36,112 nt of DNA, from positions 1 through 36,112 of the forward strand of contig CAYMGT010000004.1 in NCBI GenBank assembly GCA_964390115.1, read 5' to 3'. The notes under the pieces were generated by a model that was not told where the DNA came from, did no database searches, and worked only from the letters and a program-made list of their open reading frames with translations. Position 1 is the stretch's first letter; every line of letters starts with the position of its first letter. Positions 30,351 through 36,112 of this stretch are shown here, piece after piece. Origin of the DNA: JAIPJA01 sp964390115. Lineage in GTDB: Bacteria; Patescibacteriota; Patescibacteriia; Patescibacteriales; UBA12465. Position numbers and translations under genes: made by a program.

Positions 30351-30746
30351 CTAAGTCTTTTGTATAGCAGAAACACTTTTACCTGATCCCATAGTCAAAC
30401 GCTTATTACCTCTAACTGTACGACTATTAGTTTTAGTTCTTTGTCCTCTTACTGGTAAACGTTTTGTATGTCTTGAGCCTCTGTATGAAGAGATTTCCTT
30501 CAATCTTTTAATGTTACCACTAATTTGACGTCTTAAATCTCCTTCAATTATATAATTCTTATCTATATATTCTCTTATCTTGTTAGCTAACTCTTCTTCA
30601 ATATCTTTAACTCTAACATCTGGACTTATTTTCAAAGTTGCTAAAATATCTTGGGATTGTTTTAAACCAATTCCATAAATATATGTTAAAGCAATTACTA
30701 TTCTTTTTTCGTTAGGGATATTAATCCCCGCAATTCTTATAGCCAT
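30351..30746 (-). CDS. rpsM: 30S ribosomal protein S13 (uS13)
   Basis: S13 bridges the 30S head to the 50S and contacts the P-site tRNA. It begins MAIRIAGINIPNEKRIVIAL, contains YIYGIG, and ends with RGSRHTKRLPVRGQRTKTNS followed by ARTR-like basic residues. Its length of 131 residues is slightly long at the C-terminus. There is no SD. Confidence 0.96.
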   Translation of the reverse strand: MAIRIAGINIPNEKRIVIALTYIYGIGLKQSQDILATLKISPDVRVKDIEEELANKIREYIDKNYIIEGDLRRQISGNIKRLKEISSYRGSRHTKRLPVRGQRTKTNSRTVRGNKRLTMGSGKSVSAIQKT

Positions 30747-30760
30747 AAATATAAATATAA

Positions 30761-30874
30761 TTAACCTTGTCTTTGTTTATGTTTAGGATTTTTACAGATA
30801 ACATAAAGTCTACCCTTCCTACGGACAAGTTGACAATCTTTACATATTTTTTTTGCACTTGCTCTAACTTTCAT
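30761..30874 (-). CDS. rpmJ: 50S ribosomal protein L36 (bL36)
   Basis: This 37-residue gene reads MKVRASAKKICKDCQLVRRK, then GRLYVICKNPKHKQRQG. The zinc-binding set C11, C14, C27 and H32 of the family is intact. It lies between infA and rpsM, its standard place. There is no SD. Confidence 0.95.
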   Translation of the reverse strand: MKVRASAKKICKDCQLVRRKGRLYVICKNPKHKQRQG

Positions 30875-30938
30875 AATTTAAAAATTTTTAAACCAATAGC
30901 TGAAAACTGACAGCTTTAATTAAATAGGCTAATATTAT

Positions 30939-31202
30939 TTAGAGCCTATAGGTAATTCTCCCCTTACTTAAATCATAAGGACTAATTTGCAACTTAACTC
31001 TATCACCAGGTAATAATCTAATCTTATTCATTCTCATCTTACCTGATAGGTGAGCTAAAATTTCATGTCCGTTGTCTAAAACCACTTTAAAAGTAGTTGC
31101 GGGCATTAATTCCAAAACTTCCCCTTCAGTTTCGATAAAATCTTTTGAATTTTGAGCTGATGATTGATTGTTGCTCATCTCTTGTTTATTGTTTTTTTTC
31201 AT
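30939..31202 (-). CDS. infA: Translation initiation factor IF-1
   Basis: IF-1 occupies the A site of the 30S during initiation. The OB-fold core ETEGEVLELMPATTFKVVLD, then GHEILAHLSGKMRMNKIRLL and GDRVKLQISPYDLSKGRITY is nearly canonical. About 20 Asn/Gln/Lys/Ser residues precede it. I choose the ATG at 31202; a GTG lies two codons upstream and another ATG eight codons downstream (31178). It is the first gene of the alpha block, directly after an attenuator-like hairpin. Confidence 0.95.
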   Translation of the reverse strand: MKKNNKQEMSNNQSSAQNSKDFIETEGEVLELMPATTFKVVLDNGHEILAHLSGKMRMNKIRLLPGDRVKLQISPYDLSKGRITYRL

Positions 31203-31208
31203 TAACAC

Positions 31209-31244
31209 AAAAAAATTTGATAAAGAAAAATATGCTTTATCAAA
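31209..31244 (-). terminator. Attenuator-like hairpin at the infA start
   Basis: On the minus strand TTTGATAAAG and CTTTATCAAA (31244-31235 and 31225-31216) form a perfect 10-bp stem with a 9-nt loop and are followed by seven T residues (31215-31209). The T-run ends a few nucleotides before the infA start, within its own leader, so it may control entry into the infA-rpsI operon. Confidence 0.6.
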
Positions 31245-31286
31245 ATATATTTAGCAAATTTTTATCTTGCTTATAAATATAAGACT

Positions 31287-31315
31287 ATTATATACACTTA
31301 TGTTTTCCTTGTCAA
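31287..31315 (-). promoter_or_regulatory. Consensus promoter of the infA-rpsI operon
   Basis: Minus-strand TTGACA (31315-31310), 17 bp, then TATAAT (31292-31287): both hexamers are perfect. A 7-bp inverted repeat TTTTCCT/AGGAAAA (31303-31309 and 31317-31323) brackets the -35. Transcription should start near 31280, leaving a leader of about 78 nt. Confidence 0.85.
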
Positions 31316-31337
31316 GAGGAAAAAATAACTTATATAA

Positions 31338-33110
31338 TTACTGTAAAATAGCCTTTATTCTTCTAACCCCTGAACTACTACTTTCTTCTTTTTTTATTTT
31401 AAATTTACCAAGCTCACCAGTTTTACTTACATGAGGACCACCACATATCTCTTTAGAAAAATAATTATCCTCATCCCCTACCTTATACACTTTAACTCTT
31501 TCTCCATATTTAGAATCAAAAATGCCTTGAGCTTTTTCCTCTCTAGCTGATTCCAAACTCATCTCCTGACAACTTACACTTAAATTTTTTTTAATTACTT
31601 CATTGACTAAATTCTCAACTGTCTGTTTTTGTTCATCACTCATCTTTTCGCTATGAGAAAAATCAAAACGTAGTCTTTCTGAAGTTATATTACTACCTCT
31701 CTGTTCAACATGACTACCTAAAACTTTTCTTAAGGCAGCTAAGAGTAAATGAGCGGCGGTATGAAGTTTAACAGTTTCCCTGTCATCTCCTGATAGACCT
31801 CCTTTAAACTTACCTGCCGAAGCTGTGCGGGATAGCTCTTGGTGTTTTTCAAAAGATAACTTATATTCATTTTCAAAATTATCAGACAAAGTTATTCCCT
31901 TTTCTTCAGCTATTTCTTTAGTCATTTCAACTGGATAACCATAGCTTTGAAAAATATTAAAAGCTATTTCTCCATCTATTTTATCTTTTATTTGTTCTAT
32001 TTTTTTAGCACCCACCTTTAAAGTCTTGTTAAACTTCTCTTCCTCTTTTTTTAATTCTCTCAAGATAAAGCTTTTATTTTCTAAAAGCTCGCCATAGACA
32101 TTCTTATATATATCTATAACCTTATTAGCTAAATTAAATAAAAAATCTAAGGAATTAATTTCTAACTTACTTTTTATTCCTATGGCACGTCTTATAAGTC
32201 TTCTAAGCACATAACCTTGATCAGTGTTAGACGGAGAAATACCCTTATAATCTCCCATGATAAAAACAGCTGTGCGAATATGGTCAGCTATAATTCTCAT
32301 CTCTCTGGTTTTTTCCTGGTAACTTATACCACTAGCCTTTTCTATTATCTCTACTAAAGGCCAAAGCAAGTCAGTTCTATATATATCAGAAAAACCATTT
32401 ACAACCGCTAGAACTCTTTCTAAACCTAAACCTGTATCAACATTTTTTTTATCTAATTTCTGGTAAGTATCTCCAGTTTTCTTATATTCCATAAAAACAT
32501 CATTCCAAATTTCTACCCAAGCTGTATCCTTAGGATCAAATTCTAAAGGAGCAGGCTCTTTTTTTGTCCAATAAAACATCTCTGAGTCTGGTCCAGCAGG
32601 TGAATTATTTGACCCTAACTCCCACCAATTATCTTCTTTTTTTAACTTTGCTATTCTCTTATCACTTATACCTAAATCAAGCCAAGCCTCGTAAGCCTCA
32701 TTGTCAAAAGGTGCTTGAGAGTCACCTGTAAAGACACTAATAGCTAATTTATTTTCATCTAAACCTAAATATTTTTTAGAAGTTAAAAACTCATAACTAA
32801 ATTTAATAGCTTCTTTTTTAAAATAATCACCTAAAGACCAGCTACCACACATTTCAAAAAAAGTAACATGACTTGAGTCTCCAACCTCATCAATATCTCC
32901 AGTTCTAATACATTTTTGAATATTGGCTAGTTTATTTCCTTCAGCATGTCTTTGTCCTAAAAGATAAGGAACAAGTGGATGCATACCAGCGGTAGTAAAT
33001 AGCACTGAAGGATCATTTTCTGGTATAAGTGAAGCACTAGAGATTAAAGCATGTCCCTTTGCTTTAAAAAATTCTAAATACTTATCTCTAATATCTTGAG
33101 AACTTATCAT
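31338..33110 (-). CDS. alaS: Alanyl-tRNA synthetase, short form
   Basis: AlaRS charges tRNA-Ala and edits mischarged Ser/Gly. The catalytic domain (FTTAGMHPLVPYLLGQ, then VTFFEMCGSWSLGDYFKKEA), the tRNA-recognition domain and the editing domain are present. The editing zinc ligands are kept (HTAAH around residue 450 and CGGPH around 560). It stops at residue 590 after SGVRRIKAI. The C-Ala dimerisation/tRNA-elbow domain that brings the E. coli enzyme to 876 residues is missing. Short AlaRS is known from CPR genomes. It is 4 bp after the thioredoxin-like gene. Confidence 0.95.
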   Translation of the reverse strand: MISSQDIRDKYLEFFKAKGHALISSASLIPENDPSVLFTTAGMHPLVPYLLGQRHAEGNKLANIQKCIRTGDIDEVGDSSHVTFFEMCGSWSLGDYFKKEAIKFSYEFLTSKKYLGLDENKLAISVFTGDSQAPFDNEAYEAWLDLGISDKRIAKLKKEDNWWELGSNNSPAGPDSEMFYWTKKEPAPLEFDPKDTAWVEIWNDVFMEYKKTGDTYQKLDKKNVDTGLGLERVLAVVNGFSDIYRTDLLWPLVEIIEKASGISYQEKTREMRIIADHIRTAVFIMGDYKGISPSNTDQGYVLRRLIRRAIGIKSKLEINSLDFLFNLANKVIDIYKNVYGELLENKSFILRELKKEEEKFNKTLKVGAKKIEQIKDKIDGEIAFNIFQSYGYPVEMTKEIAEEKGITLSDNFENEYKLSFEKHQELSRTASAGKFKGGLSGDDRETVKLHTAAHLLLAALRKVLGSHVEQRGSNITSERLRFDFSHSEKMSDEQKQTVENLVNEVIKKNLSVSCQEMSLESAREEKAQGIFDSKYGERVKVYKVGDEDNYFSKEICGGPHVSKTGELGKFKIKKEESSSSGVRRIKAILQ

Positions 33111-33114
33111 ATTA

Positions 33115-33381
33115 TTATTTATCTAAATTTTCTTTAATAGTTTCCACCAACTCTTCTTTATTTAAAATACCTTTTAATCTTAAAATTTCTTTATCCTCTT
33201 TATCTAAGAATATAAAGCTGGGAATTTCTTTAATATCATATTTTTTTAATAGCTCATCATTTTCATCAGCATCAAAATACTCTGTTTTAAGTTGTGGAAT
33301 TTCTTTTTCTATCTCCTCCCAGATAGGTTTCATGCTTATACACTCTGTGCACCAAATAGCACCAATTTTTAATACTTTCAT
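33115..33381 (-). CDS. Small thioredoxin-like protein
   Basis: This 88-residue thioredoxin-fold protein has active site WCTEC (C17 and C20), and the cis-proline region is EIPSFIFLD. It lacks the first beta-alpha unit of classic thioredoxin, as in glutaredoxin-like or mini-thioredoxins. No signal peptide is seen, so it is probably a cytoplasmic disulfide reductase. It lies between murB and alaS in one transcript. The partner is unknown. Confidence 0.85.
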   Translation of the reverse strand: MKVLKIGAIWCTECISMKPIWEEIEKEIPQLKTEYFDADENDELLKKYDIKEIPSFIFLDKEDKEILRLKGILNKEELVETIKENLDK

Positions 33382-33397
33382 ATATTTATATTAATTA

Positions 33398-34423
33398 TTA
33401 GTCAATTATATTTACCTCAGGAATTAGTTCAATATCAAATTTATTTTTTACTTCACAAACAATAGTTTTACTCAAAAATTTAATATCATTAAAACTAGCT
33501 CCTCCATTATTTATCATTATAAGGGCTTGTTTATGCCAAATACCAGCTAAACCCAAACTCTTACCCTTCCAACCTGCTTTATCTATGAGCCAAGCGGCGG
33601 GAATTTTAAATATGTCAGAAGATATTTCATAATACTTTAAATCAGGAAACTTGTCTTTAAGGTCCATATACTTTTTCTTATTAACTTCCGGATTTTTGAA
33701 AAATGATCCCGCATTACCCAACTTATCTGGATCTGGCAATTTTTCCTTTCTTATCCTTTCTACTACCAGTCTAACATCTTCAGCTGTCAATTTAACTAAA
33801 CTCTTATTTATCTCTTCTTTTAAACTGCCATAATCTAAAACAGGACGAGGTAAAAGTGATAATTTAAAACTAACTGAAGTAATTATATATTTATCTTTTA
33901 ACTTTTCTTTAAATACACTGGAGCGATATGAAAAATTACATTCTTTTAGGCTAAAATTACGTAAAGTTAAATTATCTAAACTCAAAGCTTCTAAAGATAA
34001 AAAGGTGTCCTTAATTTCTCTACCATAAGCGCCAATGTTTTGCACGGGAGAGGCTCCAACTGTTCCAGGGACATAAGCTAAATTTTCTAAACCCCAATAA
34101 TTCCTTCTTGTAGAATACTTTACCAAATCATCCCAAGTTTCTCCTGACTTAGAGCTAACAATAGCTTCTTCATTATTTTTTTCTCTTATCTCACTAATAC
34201 CCATCAATTTATTCACGATCACTAGACCACTAAACCCATTATCTGATATAAGTAGGTTAGAACCTCCACCTATAACTAAAATAGGTTCACCTTCATCTTT
34301 AGCAAATTTAACAGCTTCTATTAAATCATCTATACTTTTAGCTTCAACTAAATACTTTGCTTCACCACCTATTTTAAAGGTTGTGTAAGAAGATAATTTA
34401 ACTTGTTTTTTTATACTTATCAT
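33398..34423 (-). CDS. murB: UDP-N-acetylenolpyruvoylglucosamine reductase
   Basis: MurB uses FAD and NADPH to make UDP-MurNAc, the second committed step of peptidoglycan synthesis. FAD-binding motifs GGEAKYLVEA and LVIGGGSNLLISDNGF (about residues 48-63), the YRSSVFK region, the active-site NAGSFFKNPE and the C-terminal glutamate in LIPEVNIID are all visible. It has 341 residues. Its promoter places the transcription start almost on the ATG, so the mRNA may be leaderless. Confidence 0.95.
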   Translation of the reverse strand: MISIKKQVKLSSYTTFKIGGEAKYLVEAKSIDDLIEAVKFAKDEGEPILVIGGGSNLLISDNGFSGLVIVNKLMGISEIREKNNEEAIVSSKSGETWDDLVKYSTRRNYWGLENLAYVPGTVGASPVQNIGAYGREIKDTFLSLEALSLDNLTLRNFSLKECNFSYRSSVFKEKLKDKYIITSVSFKLSLLPRPVLDYGSLKEEINKSLVKLTAEDVRLVVERIRKEKLPDPDKLGNAGSFFKNPEVNKKKYMDLKDKFPDLKYYEISSDIFKIPAAWLIDKAGWKGKSLGLAGIWHKQALIMINNGGASFNDIKFLSKTIVCEVKNKFDIELIPEVNIID

Positions 34424-34431
34424 ATATTTAG

Positions 34432-34460
34432 AGTATAATAATTATTGAAAATTAAAGCAA
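34432..34460 (-). promoter_or_regulatory. Probable murB promoter
   Basis: Minus-strand TTGCTT (34460-34455), 17-bp spacer, then TATACT (34437-34432). The predicted start, near 34425, is two bases before the murB ATG. Confidence 0.5.
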
Positions 34461-34485
34461 ATGTATAAAGTTCAGCCTTTTTATT

Positions 34486-34514
34486 TTGACTTTTTATAAG
34501 AAATACTAGATAAT
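34486..34514 (+). promoter_or_regulatory. Promoter of the exported 180-aa protein
   Basis: TTGACT (34486-34491), 17-bp spacer, then GATAAT (34509-34514), each 5/6 to consensus. The leader would be about 25 nt long. Confidence 0.6.
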
Positions 34515-34545
34515 TATTATACTGTTCATTAAAAAATAAAATATC

Positions 34546-35088
34546 ATGAAAAATGTTAAAATTGTTTTATCAATTCTTTTATTAGTCTCAATTTTTTTAA
34601 TTTTAAATACTGAAAAAATTCAGGCTCAAACAAAACCAGATTCTAAAATAGAACTGGAGAAAAACTCAAATCAGGATTATAACTTACTACAGTTAATAGT
34701 CTTGCAGGAGCTGGAGCATTATGGAAAATTTCCTTTTCAAGACCATTATACTGAAAATTTCGATTCAGTAAACTATTGCTTAGATTCAACATTCATCACT
34801 GGGCACAATTTAATATCCTCTGGATATCTTTATTGGCCAATGGATACCGTTGAATTTTCAGTTGGTTTTCGATTAAATGAAAATAGTGGGGTCTTTTCTC
34901 TGGAGTATTACCAAATGGATTTATGCTTTAAGAAAGAAACTGGCTACAGTGCAACGGACATAAGGATAGGCTATAATGGTGATATTCAAGGTTGTGTTAA
35001 AGGAAATCATACTTGCCTAAGCCCCACTGAATTCTACAGAAAATCAGTACCCTTTAAAATATTGAATAAAATAAAGGAATCGGATTAA
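34546..35088 (+). CDS. Exported protein of unknown function
   Basis: I do not recognise this 180-residue protein. Residues 1-28 form a signal peptide (KNVKIVLSILLLVSIFLILN, then IQAQ, a plausible AxA-like cleavage end). The mature part contains four cysteines (in NYCLDS, DLCFKK, QGCVKG and HTCLS), suggesting two disulfides, and Tyr/aromatic-rich strands. No further membrane segment is seen, so it is released or surface-bound. It is alone on the + strand with its own promoter and terminator. Confidence 0.75.
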   Translation: MKNVKIVLSILLLVSIFLILNTEKIQAQTKPDSKIELEKNSNQDYNLLQLIVLQELEHYGKFPFQDHYTENFDSVNYCLDSTFITGHNLISSGYLYWPMDTVEFSVGFRLNENSGVFSLEYYQMDLCFKKETGYSATDIRIGYNGDIQGCVKGNHTCLSPTEFYRKSVPFKILNKIKESD

Positions 35089-35103
35089 GGCTATAAAAAC
35101 TCT

Positions 35104-35132
35104 TACCGGACTATCTAATGTCCGGTATTTTT
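35104..35132 (+). terminator. Intrinsic terminator of the exported 180-aa gene
   Basis: TACCGGAC (35104-35111) and GTCCGGTA (35120-35127) form an 8-bp stem with an 8-nt loop, followed by five T residues on the + strand. Confidence 0.8.
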
Positions 35133-35175
35133 ATACAAAAAAATTATTAATCTAGTTTAATAGACAAAAATAATT

Positions 35176-35808
35176 TTATTTTACGGGATCCATCCATCCT
35201 TGCCACTGACTTTCTCTGCCATTATTATCTAATAATCTAATGAAAGTCTGGTCCCAAGTAGCAGAGACATCTTGATTTTCAGGAAAAATAATAAAATCAA
35301 TTAATAAACTTAGTAGAGCCGGCTGCTGATCATTAATTTTTTCAATTTCCTCAGATGATAATTTGATTAACCTTTCCCAAACTAATGAGGGTTCTAAGTT
35401 TAAGTAGATTTCATCTTGATAATAATAGCTAATACAATTCTCCAAACAACCTCCGTTATTATTTACAGAATCTTCCAAATTTATCCTTAGTGCTGTTTCG
35501 TAGCTTTTCTCTTCATGGTTTTCAATTACCAGCTTATATTCTGTAGAGATAGTTGTTCCTGTAAATCTCTCTGGCTTAGCATAAACTTGTAAGTTTATAT
35601 TATGACCTTCTATACTTTTATCTACTATTTTAATAAAATTACTATCGCTTACTAAACTTTCTTTATTCTCTTTTGCTTCATTTATCGTTATATCAACTGG
35701 TTTTTCTAAATCTAATTTATCTTGCCGTCCTTGCATAATAAAAAATATAGCTATTAAAGCAATGATTAAAATTAAAGCTGTAAAAAAAATAATTTTTTTA
35801 ATTTTCAT
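35176..35808 (-). CDS. Membrane-anchored protein of unknown function
   Basis: I do not recognise this 210-residue protein. It has one N-terminal membrane helix (IIFFTALILIIALIAIFFIM, residues about 6-25) preceded by lysines, so the rest probably faces outward. The outer part is rich in strands and acidic residues and has two cysteines in NNGGCLENCISYYYQ. It may be a lipid-free anchored surface protein. It converges with the + strand exported gene. There is no SD. Confidence 0.7.
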   Translation of the reverse strand: MKIKKIIFFTALILIIALIAIFFIMQGRQDKLDLEKPVDITINEAKENKESLVSDSNFIKIVDKSIEGHNINLQVYAKPERFTGTTISTEYKLVIENHEEKSYETALRINLEDSVNNNGGCLENCISYYYQDEIYLNLEPSLVWERLIKLSSEEIEKINDQQPALLSLLIDFIIFPENQDVSATWDQTFIRLLDNNGRESQWQGWMDPVK

Positions 35809-35870
35809 AAGTTTTTCAATTTATTACGTATAGTTTTTATCTAAACTTTGTACTTTAATAATAGCAAATA

Positions 35871-35980
35871 ATGCGTATTATTAAAAGAATTATTATCATT
35901 CTTCGATAGCTAATCTTACAAGTATAATTGAAAATACTTTGCAACCAGGTAATTATAGCTCTGATACTTTTAAAGCCTAA
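35871..35980 (+). pseudogene. Possible frameshifted relic of an exported protein
   Basis: ATG at 35871 reads MRIIKRIIIILR then TAG. A second frame continues with protein-like sequence (SIANLTSIIENTLQPGNYSS, then DTFKA) to a stop at 35978. The two together look like the start of a signal peptide followed by a short fragment after a frameshift. This is weak evidence, because the segment is short. Confidence 0.2.
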
Positions 35981-36042
35981 TTATTACCTGTGGATGAAAA
36001 CTAAAAAAAGTAGCATAATTATTAAAGATAATCTTAAATTAC

Positions 36043-36071
36043 TTGACAAAGTTATATAAATATGCTATAAT
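36043..36071 (+). promoter_or_regulatory. Perfect consensus promoter with extended -10, facing out of the window
   Basis: TTGACA (36043-36048), 17-bp spacer, then TATAAT (36066-36071), with TGC directly before the -10 (extended -10). Both hexamers are perfect. It should drive strong expression of a gene or stable RNA to the right of the window. Confidence 0.8.
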
Positions 36072-36112
36072 TATAATATTCTAAAATTATTTAGAAACCG
36101 TACTTGTCGGAC

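Larger units (their letters stand above)
35809..36112. other. Intergenic region at the right end
   Basis: About 300 bp without an intact gene. It holds a broken short coding relic (35871-35980), an inverted repeat AGGTAAT/ATTACCT near 35947-35990, and a strong + strand promoter at 36043-36071. The transcript beginning at about 36079 can fold CTAAA/TTTAG soon after its start. Confidence 0.6.

Overview
The window looks like part of a genome from a Patescibacteria (Candidate Phyla Radiation, CPR) bacterium. It is very AT-rich. Its main features are the two large ribosomal-protein blocks and the str operon. Several traits fit CPR: no rpmD (L30) between rpsE and rplO, a 590-residue AlaRS without the C-Ala domain, an RNA polymerase alpha subunit without its C-terminal domain, lysine/glutamate-rich extensions on many ribosomal proteins, and start codons that almost never have a Shine-Dalgarno (SD) sequence. 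The family-level placement is inference from these traits, because no 16S rRNA is present. UGA serves as a stop codon at least once (the gene at 20313) and release factor 2 is present, so the standard bacterial code fits.

Layout. 1-63: terminators facing each other. 129-11253 (minus): the S10-spc block from rpsJ to secY (rpsJ-rplC-rplD-rplW-rplB-rpsS-rplV-rpsC-rplP-rpmC-rpsQ-rplN-rplX-rplE-rpsN-rpsH-rplF-rplR-rpsE-rplO-secY). 11322-16066 (minus): the str operon rpsL-rpsG-fusA-(138-aa unknown)-tuf. 16291-17590: a small membrane protein, a site-2-type metalloprotease and rpmB. 17647-20232: a response regulator and a membrane histidine kinase. 20313-23376: prfB, a ComEC without its nuclease domain, and an unknown gene interrupted by a 100-N assembly gap. 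23417-26566: an accessory island with an AAA ATPase, a Fic protein and a pseudogene, punctuated by three copies of a 60-70 bp direct repeat. 26608-31208 (minus): the alpha block infA-rpmJ-rpsM-rpsK-rpsD-rpoA-rplQ-rplM-rpsI plus a 123-aa unknown. 31338-34423 (minus): murB, a thioredoxin-like protein and alaS. 34546-36112: two exported or membrane unknowns, a gene relic, and a consensus promoter firing out of the window.

Regulation is the most interesting layer. Several translation operons carry structured leaders. The rpsJ-rplC gap holds a three-way-junction RNA followed by an intrinsic-terminator hairpin ending about 12-13 nt before rplC. infA has a consensus promoter, then a 10-bp hairpin with a U7 tract ending next to its start codon. 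tuf has a compact branched leader and rpsL a 6-bp hairpin. This suggests RNA-level attenuation of the translation apparatus in a lineage without SD sequences. The promoters that can be read are close to TTGACA-N17-TATAAT, which fits an RNA polymerase without alpha-CTD. In the accessory island the Fic and ATPase genes each have a strong promoter overlapped by an operator-like repeat.
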